Positions 12,675 to 24,605 of a stretch of DNA of 64,000 bases are shown here, in pieces. The notes beneath the pieces were generated by a model that searched no databases, had not been told where the DNA came from, and saw nothing but the letters and a program-made list of their open reading frames with translations. The position numbers and the translations under genes are program-made. The first letter of the stretch is position 1, and the number at the start of each line of letters is the position of its first letter. Source of the stretch: Blastomyces gilchristii SLH14081 (taxonomy: Eukaryota; Ascomycota; Eurotiomycetes; Onygenales; Ajellomycetaceae); the NCBI RefSeq assembly GCF_000003855.2, contig NW_003101682.1, positions 3,561,632 through 3,625,631 on the forward strand. The letters are read 5' to 3'.

Positions 12675-12688
12675 CTATAAAAACATTC
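12675..12688 (+). promoter_or_regulatory. Candidate self-priming primer-binding site of G2
   Basis: CTATAAAAACATTC directly follows the 5' LTR. It does not begin TGG, as expected for a tRNA-primed element. Its complement (GAATGTTTTTATAG) shares the 11-mer AATGTTTTTAT with the R region of the 3' LTR at 17961-17971. In Tf1/sushi elements the first ~11 nt of the transcript pair with the site after the LTR and act as primer. That this happens here is inference. The rest of the leader up to 13014 shows no gene. Confidence 0.5.
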
Positions 12689-13014
12689 ATCATCTTCTTA
12701 TTAGAAAATGATTATTCATACATCATCTTCTTATCAGAAACAATTATTTATCAAGAGATATTCAAACACATAACAATATATAAGAAATAGAGAAACAGTC
12801 AAACAGTTAAGCAGATACTGAGTTCTCAGATAGAAGCTTGCTTATCAGTTGTTCTGACCTCATAACAAGATCTTACAAAGAGAATAAGATCTTATAAGAG
12901 AATGTCAGTGAAAGATCTGAGAGTTCTGACACTCAGATATATGAGAATATGATTACACTTCTTCAGATTTTACAGATATCATACATCTGATAATTGATAT
13001 AATCATGTCTAATA

Positions 13015-14105
13015 ATAATATGAAACTCTCAAACACAAGTATAGACACAATGCCACAGTGACTCTGAGCAATGTTGAAATTATAACAATAATAAATAGCT
13101 GATATGCATGCAACTCAATAACTTCAATACAAAGAGATTTAACAATTAACTCATGCAATTTCAACATCTACAGAATCAAATATAAAAGCACTGAAAGAAT
13201 GCTTAAATGCTTCTACATATTTCAATGCTTTCAATCTCACTCTCTACTCATTATAAAGAATGGAAATGCTTGTGAAACTGAGTGTAGATGAAGATTTCAT
13301 CAGTTCATTAATTAATCAAGATTGATATATCAATGAATAATTAAAGAATTGTGTGAAACAGAAGTTTCATTCAAGAATAAAAGCATGTGAATCAGTGTTA
13401 TGAATGTCTGATAATATTATCAAATATCTTGATATTCTGTTCTGAGACACTGCCATGCAACAGAAAGTATTAAATTGATTACAGAGTATCTGACAGAGAA
13501 ACACTTCTCTTACAACATTCATTCCTGACTTCAACATCAAGATTCTAGAAGCAGATGATTAATCTTGGGAGAATTGAATAAAGATTAGCATGCTTAAGAA
13601 GATATTAACTTTTGAACTCTTACAGGCTCTTATAAGTGCAGACAAAGACCAGACTCATGAAGACTTCTACACACAGCTTCAGACAATGAATGACTGGCTT
13701 ATCAAGCTCAGGAATATACAGAACAGTGACAGAAGACATTACATCTCAGTGACTTATGCACTGGCACTGAGAAATAACAATGATGCAGATGCCATGAATT
13801 GAGTAGACTTGAATGTCTATACATAAGCAAGAGTCTCTGCTATCTGAACAGGCTTTCAAGTCTCTGAGATCACTTCTGAAGAAGTCACTGATCAATGTCA
13901 ATATGAAGTGTGTATCAACTGTAACTGATTAAAACACATTGCTTTCAACTGCTGATCAATCTATGTGTCTTCATACTTGAGAGAAAGATCAGCATCTTCT
14001 CATTCAAAGAATGAATCAGTGCCTGTTTATATCAACCACATTACATTAGAGAAAGATTCAGAAGATAACTATGAAAATACTCTGATGAAACAGGAAAAAG
14101 ATTAG
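13015..14105 (+). pseudogene. G2 Gag remnant with CCHC zinc knuckle
   Basis: Begins ATG-TCT-AAT-AAT at 13015 (the ATG-TCT-AAT start is kept in G4) and ends at TAG 14103-14105. Capsid-like sequence includes an open stretch 13590-13802. One knuckle of C-x2-C-x4-H-x4-C form (C-I-N-C-N-(W)-L-K-H-I-A-F-N-C) is at 13911-13952. An indel between about 13260 and 13590 shifts the frame, and stops occur at Trp/Gln positions. G4 gag over the same span is an exact 377 codons, supporting the boundaries. Gag would form the particle that packages element RNA. Confidence 0.8.
14093..14099 (+). promoter_or_regulatory. Candidate -1 frameshift site between gag and pol (mutated)
   Basis: GGAAAAA here corresponds to GGGAAAA in G3 and G4. 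In the gag frame it is read G-GGA-AAA and lies just before the gag stop; Pol continues in the -1 frame. The G2 version has lost one G by transition. Confidence 0.55.
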
Positions 14106-17100
14106 CTTCTGTTCAAATTCATAAACAGAAGCTTGAAGAGATCAGATGATAATAATTTGAAGAGAAGATGACAATGAATGTAATTCTTGTATCTACTGTG
14201 ATTGATAACATGTATAATATGAAAGTCATGATAGACAGCAGTCTATGTCACTATGCAATGATAAAATCTTCAGTCATAAGATATTATAACCTTCAGTGTA
14301 TCTCTTTATCAAAACCTTGACTTCTCACAGAATTTGATGATTCAAAAGACATTTATACCTGTTACATGATAAAGCTGATCATAGATATGAGAGAACATCA
14401 ATGTGAAGATGTCTATGCATATAAAGTTGATAATTCTGATTATAATTCTATATTAGAACTTGTCTGACTATCTGAACAAGGCATCTTATTGAACACTTAA
14501 AACAGAAGCTTGATATTCTCTAACAATGATAGAATTCATAAAGATGATATTTATAAGACTATTAATCTAACACAGATCTCTGTTAACATCTATAAAATAC
14601 TCAGAAAAAGAAGTTGCTGAAAGAATCACTCATAGCAGAATCATGTATCAATCTATTTCATCAGTCTGATCAATATCAAAAAGACTCTAGAAAAGTTATA
14701 CTGTGTTATAATAACAGATTCTTATACAAAACTCTCTCATTAATATCATAAATATCTAGATATCTTTCAACAAGATAATATTATAAATATACCTCTCTTA
14801 CAAGGTTCTGAAGTGAATCACAGTATCAAGTTACAGAAAAAGAATGATAAGAATCTCAAACTGTTATAAGACCCTCTTTATAACATGTCTTAAGATGAAC
14901 TTCTTCTTCTTCAAAAGATACTCAATGATTTGTTAAATAAAGAATTTATATATATTAGCAACTCTTTCATCACAGCCTCTATTCTCTTTGCAAAGAAATC
15001 AGATGAAGAACTTTAATTCTGTGTGAACTATCAAGATCTGAACAGATTGATAAACAAAGATCAATATTTCTTATCTCTCATTCATAAAACTCTAGCATGA
15101 ATCAGATAAGCTCAATGATTTATAAAACTAGATGTCATTACTGTGTTTCATAAGATTTATATCACTGAAGAAGATAAATGACTTATAGCATTCTGAACAT
15201 ATTATAATCTCTTTGAATGAATAGTCACACTCTTTGAACTGACTAATACTCTCAGTATATTTCAGAAGTATATCAACTGAGCACTTCAAGATTTTCTTGA
15301 TAAGTTTGTATCTACTTATCTAGATGACATTCTCATCTTCACTGATGAATTCAGAAAAGAATATCAAGAGTATGTGTGAAAGATATTACAACAGCTACAA
15401 GAAGCAGAACTACTGATAGATATTAATAAGTGTGATTTTAAAGTCAAGAGTATCAAGTATCTGAGTTTTATTATAGAAGCTGATAAGAGAATTCAAATGA
15501 ATTCTGAGAAAGTCTTCATCATTCTTGAATAAAAATCTTCATATACTGTGAAAGATGTATAAAACTTCATCAGATTTACTAACTTCTATCAGCAATTTAT
15601 ATGAAACTTCTCAGATATTATAAGATTACTTACAGATCTTACTAAGAAAGACTCAGTATTTCAATAATCAGTGAATACTGAAGCTGCATTTACACAGATA
15701 AAGAAGATGTTCATTAATACTTCTCTACTGATAATATTTGATTCTGATTATAAAATAGTTATTGAAGCTGATTTCTCTGACTATATAATAGAAGAAGCAA
15801 TATTATAATATAATAATGAAGATATTCTATAATCATGTATCTTTATATCTAAGAAACTGAGTTCTGCTGAATGCAATTATGAAATCTATAATAAGAAACT
15901 TCTTACAATTATACACTGTTTAGAAGAATGAGACTCTGAACTTCAAAGTATCTTCAAATTTAAAATAGTCATAGATTATAAGAATCTCAAATACTTCATA
16001 ACTACTTATAAACTTATCAAATAACAGATACAATGATCTGAGTTTCTAAGCTGCTTTCATTTTATAATACACTACTGCTCTGACAGTCAGAACTTGATAA
16101 CAGATACTCTCTTATAATAAGAGTAAGATATATCATCTGATATAACAGATACTTACTGAATGAACTAAGAGCACTGGCTCTTGAATCTGAAGATATTAGT
16201 TAATTAAGATGAAACAGCTCACAGCATTATATATACTTCTTTAATTAGAACTGATATTAATATCTTCACTTCTTCTATACTGAATAAACTGTGATATACA
16301 GCAGCTCAGACTGATGAACTTCTTCAGACTCTCACTGAAGTAGTATATTAAGAAGCACTCTGATTCTCTTCAGAACTATATATAAGAACTGATATCTCAG
16401 AATACTCAATCAATAATAATAACATTCTACAATTTTATAAATAACACTGAGTCTCTTACTCTCAATTCTTATGCACTTGAATAATACAAGAGATACATGA
16501 TTTGCATATAACTGATTATCTGAGTTATAAAGAACTGTATAGAATAATCTTCTGAGAATTCTACTAATCTGAGATATTAAACAGTATCAGATACTTCATT
16601 TAAAACTGTAATCACTGTTCTTCTATTATCTTATGAAAGAACTGTAGAAAAGATCTACTGAAATCACTTAATATCTCTAATAGAATCTGATAAGATATAG
16701 CAATTGACTTCACTATTAATCTATCTAAGAGTAAGAGTTGTAGAAACATTCTAATCATCATTGACTGACTAAGTAAGAGTGTAATATTGAAATCTTATAA
16801 TAAGATGAATATCAGATAAGTCACTGAAGTCTTCTTACAGAGTTCATTCTATCAGATATATGAGTTACTGAGATCAATAGTATCAGATCAGAGTCATTAA
16901 TTCATAAGTACTCTCTGAATAAGAATCTGTCAAGTTCTCAAGATTACACACTGTCTGTCAACTGTCTATCACTCTGAGACTGATAATATGTCAGAATGAA
17001 TAATTCAGACTGTAAAGAATTATCTTTATAAGTTCTGCAATTACTTATAAGATAATTAATATAATCTTCTTCTATATACAGAGGTCACTATCAATGATTG

Positions 17101-17758
17101 AGATGTTATTTTAATAGATATAAGTTCATTCTTTCTTATACATAGATATCATATGAAAGTGTTGAATCTTCTAGAGATCACACAGTTCATATCAAACTCT
17201 CACAGTTTAATTCAGATCACTGATAATATAGTAACAAAGCTCTGAGATATCTGTGACTGAGTAGAGATCTTCATCATAACTGTGAAATAAGACTAAGAAG
17301 ATCAAATCAATATCTGATAAGATCTCACAGAGCAGTATAAGATAGAAGACCTTGTATGATTGAATCTCAGAAATATACAAATCACATATTTATCTTATAC
17401 ACTAGACTACTGTCACATCAGATATAAAGTGATAGAAGTTCTAGATAGTTATAACTACTGTCTTAACACATCATTAGAGATTTATAATATATTTTATACA
17501 AGCTTACTCTGCTGCACTGTCACTGATCTGTTCTCTTCTCAGCTGACTTCTGACTGACAGTTATCAGACATTATAGAAGAAGATAATGAGCTTGAGTGAG
17601 ATATTAAAGATATTCTCAATGAGAGATTCTGCAGCTGCAGTCAATAATATCTTGTGAAATGAGTCAGCTATGATCAACTGACCTGGACTCTGAGTTCTAT
17701 GTTATCTGAAACAGCAGCTCTTGACTGATGAGAACTGCTTCTGAAAAGAAGGGGCTAA
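14100..17758 (+). pseudogene. G2 Pol remnant (protease-RT-RNase H-integrase-chromodomain)
   Basis: Pol lies in the -1 frame relative to gag (codon starts congruent to 2 mod 3). Protease has M-I-D-S-S-L-C-H-Y near 14230, matching the D-S/T-G active site with Gly mutated. RT has T-Y-L-D-D-I-L-I-F near 15310, an intact YLDD box. RNase H, integrase and chromodomain follow in the order given for G1. The C-terminal chromodomain occupies about 17565-17740. Stop TAA 17756-17758 abuts the 3' LTR; the preceding purine run GAAAAGAAGGGG is the likely polypurine tract. It is interrupted by many TGA and some TAA codons. Confidence 0.85.
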
Positions 17759-18028
17759 TGTGATGAGCTGCGCCTGATCAATCATATAGACTATTTCATT
17801 ACACTTCATAGATTCTTCCATTCCCGATCACCGATCCGCGGCCGCTATGAACGCGCGCATATTCTTCCGCCCTGAAGCTCCACCGCGTATGCCACCACAT
17901 ACACATATAAATATTCATCTCAATCACTGATTCTTACACTTTCTCTTTCTTTCCTTCTTTAATGTTTTTATCTTTGTTACATAAGACCTATAATATTATA
18001 CTGATCTATTCGGCGTAGGCCTCTTACA
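17759..18028 (+). repeat. 3' LTR of G2 (270 bp)
   Basis: Starts TGTGATGAGCTGCGCC and ends GCGTAGGCCTCTTACA. Same length as the 5' LTR; the differences are nearly all transitions. Keeps the CpG-rich U3 patch with GCGGCCGC, and the R-region 11-mer AATGTTTTTAT (17961-17971). Confidence 0.9.
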
Positions 18029-18033
18029 ATAGC

Positions 18034-19122
18034 TCTGTTTTTAATTCTTTATAAGAATATTATATAAAATTCATAGAAAAATATCTTACTTTTTTAAGAG
18101 AAGTAAAAAACTATTTCTAAGATCTTTTTTTTTTGTATTAACTACTTTAGAAGAATGAGATAGAAACTGCTAAGATATATACTACTGTATATTCTCTATC
18201 AAGACTTTCTCTCTTCAGAGTCTTGATATTATAGAGAATATAAGTCTGTTTCTATATAAAAATATAAATATTGTATGTAAGATGTAGAGAAACTGATTAT
18301 TTATATCTTAAAATAGAAGACTTTGTCAATGATTATATTAATATAGAGTTAATTCTTAAATTCAATAGAAATCTAGTGCTGCTGTTCTCAATCTCTTGTA
18401 GAATCTATTGAATATTGAGATATTAAAACTAGATTTAATATATCTCACTATGCAGAGATTAAAGACTCAGTCAGATCTTAAGATATACTGATTTTATAGT
18501 TGTTGTGTCTGCTGATTATGTATTGAATACAGTTGTCAAGATATTCTTTTGTACTTTTCTGTCAGAGATGAGCCAGATCAGAAGAGGCAGTACAAGAGTG
18601 AGACTTAATGTAAAGACAGAGAGGATTTTTTACAGAGAATGCACTTCAGATATGTTCATTGATTATGTGCTTAATACTATTACTGAGATATCTTTTTGTA
18701 TTTTTCTGCCAGACATGGGCCAGATTGAGAAGAGTGATATGTGAGTGGGACTTGATGTTGATGTTTTGAAATGTCAAAGATAGACAGGGTTTTTGTGAAA
18801 GTTTCTTCTCAGATATCTTCACAATTACAGATCAGAGATCTTTCAAAATCAAGAAGATTAATGCATATGACTAGGTCTCTTTGCCTTACAATTTGTATGG
18901 CAATTTGGCCCGGGGTTGTGGTGTGGTAGAGATGAACAGGGGATAATCCCACACAGGCGTTTTGAACAATGTCTGGTTCACATTTGGCTGAATAACTCCA
19001 CCACCACACGGGGTATGCAGTCGGCGATGGGGTCAAAATGCTCATATGATTGAGGGCTTTTCGATGGGTCTATCGGCGGGTTCTTATTCGGAGAATTGAG
19101 CGAGTTCGTGGTGAAGCGCTTG
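18034..19122 (-). other. LINE A 5' UTR, distal part with conserved CpG-retaining head
   Basis: The promoter-proximal part of the LINE leader, on the far side of G2. About 18890-19122 retains CG, CC and GG dinucleotides and is nearly identical to the heads of LINEs B, C and E. A ~155-bp direct repeat is seen by comparing 18560-18620 with 18715-18770 (GTGAGACTT / GTGGGACTT blocks). Open frames at 18505-18744 are pieces of the antisense frame that is better preserved in LINEs C and E; the one at 18809-19045 is a frame in the sense orientation of the LINE. Confidence 0.75.
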
Positions 19123-19132
19123 AATAAAGATG

Positions 19133-19144
19133 GTTATAGAGAGT
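19133..19144. repeat. Target-site duplication of LINE A, right copy
   Basis: GTTATAGAGAGT, identical to 5969-5980. Gyp3 sequence resumes immediately afterwards. Confidence 0.85.
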
Positions 19145-22100
19145 AGTTGCACAGGCTTCTTTTCTTTCTCTTCTCTCTTCTCTTATAAGGGATTGAGAGA
19201 CTCTTCAGTCAATGTCTTTGCAACACTCAGTCTGAGCATTTTATAAAGCTTTTCTATCTTCTCTAGTCTCTCTGTATCTGTCATTCTGATCTTCTTAACA
19301 TAGTCTGATCTGTGAGAGAATTTGTCTGCTGAGTTCTTAGTTTCCTTGATATGCTCTATCTTGAATCAGAACTCACTTAGTCTCTGAGCTCAGTAGATCT
19401 GTTACTGCAAGAGTTTCTTGATTAAAGTAAACTGTTATAAGCTGTCATAATCAGTTCTAATAGTAATCACTATTACAAGGCTCTTAAAGTAGTGATATCA
19501 GTGATGAAAGAATTTCACTATTATAAGAAGCTTCTAATTATAAATGCTATAGTTGATCTCTGTGAGTTACATCTTCTGTGAGAAAAAGATTACTGAAACT
19601 CAGTTCTCATTTGACTGTAGTTATAAGACTATTTCTGAAATTATAAAGAAGAAGATATCTGTCTTCAATCTAATCAAGAGTAAGAAATCAAAGTAAAATA
19701 GTATCACTGTATCTATGAATATCTATTTTAATCTTACAAAGACTTTATAAGCTTCTGAGATAAGAAAGTTCTTACAACTCTTTCTTCTCAATAATCTTCT
19801 CATTCTCTATTTATAGAATGACTTCTTCTTATTTTCATTCTTCAGCATATCTGTAAGAGCTAAGAAGATTCTTGTAAATATAAGAATAAATTATCTATAG
19901 AAATTCACAAAGCTCAGAAAGATCTGAATCTCATGAATACTGATTAACTCTGATTATAATAGAAAAGTCTTAACTTATGAAGATTTTATCTGAATATCAT
20001 CTGCAGTGATTACATATTCTAGGAAATTAATCTGACAGATACTGAAGTTATACTTTATAAGCTTAATATACAGTTCTATCTCATCTAAGATCTTTAATAT
20101 ACTTTATATATACTCAGTGTGTTCTTTCTTCTTTGTGAAGTACATTATCACATCATTCAGATATATTATCATAAAGATATTCAAATATGCATGAAGTATT
20201 TTATTAATGAAAGACTAAAATATTATAGAGATATTAATCAAATTAAAAGACATTACTAGATATTTAAATAATTTCAGTGCAGTTCAAAAGACAGTCTTTC
20301 ATTTATTCTCAGACTGTATTTGCAGCTGTGTATATATATTGATTATATTTAGTTGTATGAATATGACAGTTTCTGTGAGACAGTTGATCACATTCTCAAT
20401 CAGAGACAGAGAGTAATAACTCTTTATTATCTTGAAGTTCAGATCACAGTAGTGTATATATAATCTGAGATCTTTATTCTTCTTCTTCACAAATATCACA
20501 GAGACTTCTGTGAAGATCTGTGAAGATTAAATAAAGTCATTCTTCAGATTCTTCTTTGCATAGATCTGTAAGATCTCTGTCTCATAATGAAAGAGTTTAT
20601 AGATTAATTCTTAGAAGAGTTTCTACTCTTCTATTAAATCTATTATCAGATTCTTCTCATAATGAGAAGAAAGCTCAGCTGCTTTTACTGAGCTGAATAT
20701 CTCTGTAAACTCTCAGTATTTCTCTGATATCTGAAGCTCAGTTTTCATGACTGCAAAGTAATTAGACATTTATAAAGTTATTATATAGATGAGCTTGTCT
20801 TCTCTAATTGACTCTACAGTATTAACTGATTCTATCTCTGTGAATAAGTCTGTCAACACTGATCAGAAGTATAAACCTGACTCATAGACAGCTATATACA
20901 GATTATGTCTTTAAAGTTATATAAGTCTTAAGTATATGTTATCTATGATATCTGAGATAATCACAGTTTTTACAAATCTTCTTCAGATTCTATAGAGATC
21001 TTGTAATTCAAAGATAACTGTTATAAGTCTCTTAGCTCTTAAATCTGAGTTCTCACACTCTGCTTATTATAAGAGCAGATTCTCAGTTTTCATCACTCAG
21101 CTCATTTACTCTGTGAGCTTTAGAGATACTACAGTGACCTGAGATTCTAAGTTCATCAATACTTTTCATACTTATAAGAGCAGTACTGCAGTGCAGTCTC
21201 TTTCTATAAGTAAGCATTTTCATCAGAGAAGTAACAGATTCAGATATCAGCTTTAAGACTCTTAAGAAGGCTGTTACTGACTCTGTTTATAACTTCTTAA
21301 ATTTCTATTTTAATTTATTTAAACAGTTTATACAGAGATATTCTGATTTAAAATAGATAAAGTAGAGACTCTTTTTCTTAATCTCTCTATTATACACTCT
21401 GTTCACAGAAGCTTATAAAGCTCTCTCTCTTTACTCAATAGTCAGATATAAATCTCTCTATATCTTATTATTTTTTTCTGATAAATCTGTTCTCTATTAT
21501 TCTGACTCTTATAAGACTGATTGATAATCTACTCTTTACAGATTTGTGACTCTCACAGTGATCTATAAATAATGAATAAGAGTTATCAGTTTCTTCAGAG
21601 TCAAGATCTTAGAGTCTTACTTAATAAGCTTATTCTATATATTATTATTCAGTTTCTTTATAAATATCATTATTCAGATCTTATTTCAGAACTCTGTTTT
21701 CACAGACTCTAATTCATATCACAATTTCATGAAGTACTGTGAGTAGTCTTTATCAGATTTCTCATCTCTTTTTCTAATATTGATAATTATGATTCAGATG
21801 TTCTCTATTCAGTTTATAAAGTCTCTTAACTTATTCTCTAAATAGATCTTGAGAACAGATTAGTGAGATCTCTTATAATTATTCTCTAGATAATTCAGTC
21901 AGTTCTTGACTTTAGTATAGTAAAGATCTGTTATTATATAGATAACAGCTTCTTCATCTTTTATATTACATAGTCAGACTTGTGAGTCAATTTCAAATAC
22001 AAACTTATAAAAGCTTTTATAGATTATAGTTTAATAAGTAATCTTAAGTAATTACAGCTTAAGAAAGTTTCTGTTCAGTTTGTAGATATCTCTGAAGATT

Positions 22101-22560
22101 ATATCTAGAAACTCAGTTTAAGAGTGTTTACAGATAGTAAGTATTTCTTATAGAAAAATAGCTTAATCTTATAAAAGATGCTTAAGAATGTTCTTCACTA
22201 AGATTGACTTATTTATAAGTTTGAAGAGTTTCTCTATCACAGATGCAGAGAATGATATTCTGTAAATAATTAATAAGTTCTCTGAGACTTCTTTTATAAA
22301 AGTTATTCATGATTTAAATGACTGCTTCAGAGTATCTGCAGTAGAGTTTGAAGAGATTAAAGTATATAAGTTTCTAGTTCTTTCAGTTATAATGAGTAAT
22401 TGCTGACTGACTGAGCTTGAAATATAAGAATAAGTGCTTACAGGTGATTATTCAGATGTTTACAGCTTAGTGTAATATATACTATTAACTACTAGAAGTA
22501 TTCACAGTAGAAAGATAAAATATACAAATTAAATATATAATAGTATTTAAGCTGAGTTAT
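19145..22560 (-). pseudogene. Gyp3 Ty3/gypsy Gag-Pol remnant (Gag, protease region, RT, RNase H)
   Basis: Minus-strand gypsy of a family distinct from the chromovirus. The C-terminal part reads as RNase H end: I-R-T-D-Y-D-S-L, then Q-R-L-S-E-F, K-N-S-A-D-K-F-S-H-R-S-D-Y (about 19280-19440), matching the gypsy N-x-A-D-x-L-S-R-R-x-D-Y signature. RT includes an open piece 20299-20499 (F-V-K-K-K-N-K-D-L-R-L-Y-I-H-Y) and a Y-L-N-D box near 20149-20163 (family Y-x-D-D). About 20900-22560 is Gag/protease territory, recognised mainly by position. The integrase continues at 5540-5968. No LTR was recognised with certainty. Stops and frameshifts are abundant. Confidence 0.75.
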
Positions 22561-22594
22561 GAATAGTATTCATGAACTCCAGTCTATATAGTTG

Positions 22595-22844
22595 TGTGTA
22601 GCCAAGGGCCGCTAACCCTATTGATTATGCGAGAGATAGGAATAGAGGTAAAGAATCCGCGAGAAGCGGGATTTCTTACACTTTCACCCCGAAGCTTCAC
22701 TGTGTATGTACTGTGTACATGTATAAATATTCACTCTGATTACTGATTCTCACACTTTCTCTTTCTTTTCCTTCTTTAACATTTTTCTCTTTGTTATATA
22801 AGACCTATATATTATACCGATCTATTCAGCGTAGGTCTTTTACA
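22595..22844 (+). repeat. Solo or orphan LTR with chromovirus 3' half and unrelated 5' half
   Basis: From about 22685 to 22844 the sequence matches the chromovirus LTR (CCCCGAAGCTTCACTG, TATAAATATTCACTCTGATT, ...GTAGGTCTTTTACA). The preceding ~90 bp (TGTGTAGCCAAGGGCCGCTA onward, with GAATCCGCGAGAAGCGGG) has no match in the other six chromovirus LTRs and keeps CG, CC and GG. A start at a TG near 22593-22597 gives ~250 bp, similar to the 270-bp LTRs. No clean 5-bp duplication is visible, so the element may be truncated or recombined. Confidence 0.6.
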
Positions 22845-24208
22845 GATATTAAATGAGAATTAATAACGTCTTATTCATTATATCAAGTTGAAGTTTCTGA
22901 ATGTAAGATCTGCACTATTATAAGACAGATTAGAGCTGCTCTTTTGAAAGGTAATCTCTCTAAGAAGTTCTGAACAGATATTCTAGAGATAGTGATTGTA
23001 ATAATTAATAATACTCTCATATCTACAGTTCTTTATAACTTGAAATTTTGATTCTCTACTGCAGAGACTTCTGTAATTCTAAGTTTATATAAGATTTCTT
23101 AATGTGCACTTACAATCACTCTGTTAAATATGAGACATTTTCACTGACTGAGTGCAGAGGTCTTTATTCACTTACATGAATTTCAGAGACCTGTGAATAA
23201 GCTTTCTTCATGTACTGATTTCTATCATATTATTGAATTCAGTGACATATCAATCTATCATCTATGAAATTCTGAATCTGATAAGATTATTGTTAGTAGT
23301 GATGTGAGATTTTCAATCACTGAAAAATCAGAATCAGTTGTTACATCTGTGACACTTATTAATTATATCACTGAATCAGAACCTAGCATTCATCTGATTG
23401 ATAATAAAGATGCTTCTGACATTGATAATCTGAATTCTACATGATTGCAGCTCATGAAATCACTGACTATATAAACTTCAAGCTCTGTTACAGGTAATCT
23501 CTCGAAGTTCTACATGAATGCCACATCTCAGTCAGAGAGAGTAGAAGATTATTAAAAGAAGTTTATACAATGTGAGATTACTGATCTAAAGAGATATAAT
23601 ATATGAAGTTTAATCTCTAGATCTGATGTTCTGAAGAATGAATCAATTGCTCTGAGTCATTAAGTGTTGCTTAAGAAAGATAAACCTGCAGACTTGAATG
23701 CTGATTCTGATAATGTTCTTAAGAAATCATATTAAGTGATTTGTGATAACTGACTTAAGAAGAATTCTAGAGAAGAAGTCTATGCTTCTGTCATCACTGA
23801 TACTACTAATTATATTCTTTTTACAATAGCAGTACTACACAGTTGAACACATTATCAAGTGAATATAGTGGTGACATATCTGCATCAGTGCCTTGCTAAA
23901 AAGGTCTATATAAGACAACTTATCAGATTTGAGACAGGTTCACTGAAAACACTTGTCTACATGATTGAGAGTAGTTTATACAGTCTGAACTCTGTGATGA
24001 AGATCTGATATAATTACTTAACAGCTCTGTTGAGTGAACTTAAATTTACAGTCAGTGTCTATTATTCAGTACTCTGATATCATACATTCAGACATCATCT
24101 CTAAATAACAATCTATATTGACAATCTTAATATCATATTCAAAGTTACTGAGAATGCTGATTAGCTAGTGAGTATGCTCAGTAAGAAGTTGAAAGTCAAG
24201 AATCTACA
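22845..24208 (+). pseudogene. Ty1/copia Pol remnant (integrase C-terminus and RT)
   Basis: Translation with stops gives copia-type order, integrase before RT. Around 22930-23330: S-K-K-F-(W)-T-D-I-L-E-I and I-I-N-N-T-L-I-S-T, then H-L-H-E-F-Q-R-P-V-N-K-L, the integrase end and GKGxxKS-like region of copia. About 23730-24125 is RT: Y-A-S-V-I-T-D-T-T-N, F-E-T-G-S-L-K-T-L-V-Y, and the active-site box Y-I-D-N at 24114-24125 (Y-V-D-D in the family). It is cut at 24208 where an X-family LTR begins; RNase H is missing, and the 5' half is absent as well. Confidence 0.8.
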
Positions 24209-24223
24209 TCTGTAATTCGGAAG
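24209..24223. repeat. Start of X-family LTR and left target duplication of LINE B
   Basis: TCTGTAATTCGGAAG here is repeated (one transition) as TCTGTGATTCGGAAG at 32478-32492. 24211-24223 is the first 13 bp of an X LTR; LINE B landed inside it and duplicated this 15-bp stretch. Confidence 0.8.
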
Positions 24224-24605
24224 ATTATTATTATTATTATTATTATTATTCTTCAATTATAGATGTATGCAGTCAGAGACTATGACATCTACCTGAGAAC
24301 TTTTAGTTCTCAGAGTTTTTCCTATATCTATAGAGTCAACTATTATACATTTATCAATTTCAGATATACAAAATCAGAAAATTCCAGCTCAGAATATAAA
24401 AACTGTTTATAAATTGCAGTATTTCAACATCTTCTGATACTTTGAAATCATTTGAAAATATCATGACAAAGGAAAAGAGAACATAGTCTTAAAGATAGAC
24501 ACATTAAATAGATAGATAGAAAAGAACAGAAAGAAACAAGTACAGTAAAGAGAGACTATAACAAAATAAAATTATTAAAAGATAGTGTATAGCTGTTTTA
24601 ACAGA

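Larger units (their letters stand above)
12405..18028 (+). mobile_element. Chromovirus G2, complete Ty3/gypsy element with two 270-bp LTRs
   Basis: A 5624-bp element bounded by 5-bp duplications (ATAGC) and two LTRs of equal length that differ mainly by C/T and G/A changes. Between them are a leader with a candidate self-priming site, gag, and pol in the -1 frame. This is the reference copy for G1, G3, G4 and G5. It inserted into the 5' UTR of LINE A. The chromodomain, CCHC knuckle and DSG-type protease place it with the fungal MAGGY/Tf1-like chromoviruses. Confidence 0.9.
5981..19132 (-). mobile_element. LINE A, full-length Tad1/I-type retrotransposon, interrupted by chromovirus G2
   Basis: Minus-strand LINE with (AAT)7 tail at 5981-6001, 3' UTR, ORF2, ORF1 and a long 5' UTR. 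The element proper spans 5981-12399 plus 18034-19122 (~7.5 kb); G2 is inserted in the 5' UTR with duplication ATAGC. Ten bases (19123-19132) between the conserved 5' end and the target duplication are not part of other copies. The Tad1/I assignment rests on CCHC knuckles in ORF1, an AP-endonuclease, RT, and an RNase H domain in ORF2, and a short simple-repeat tail. It is dead: stops throughout. Confidence 0.85.
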
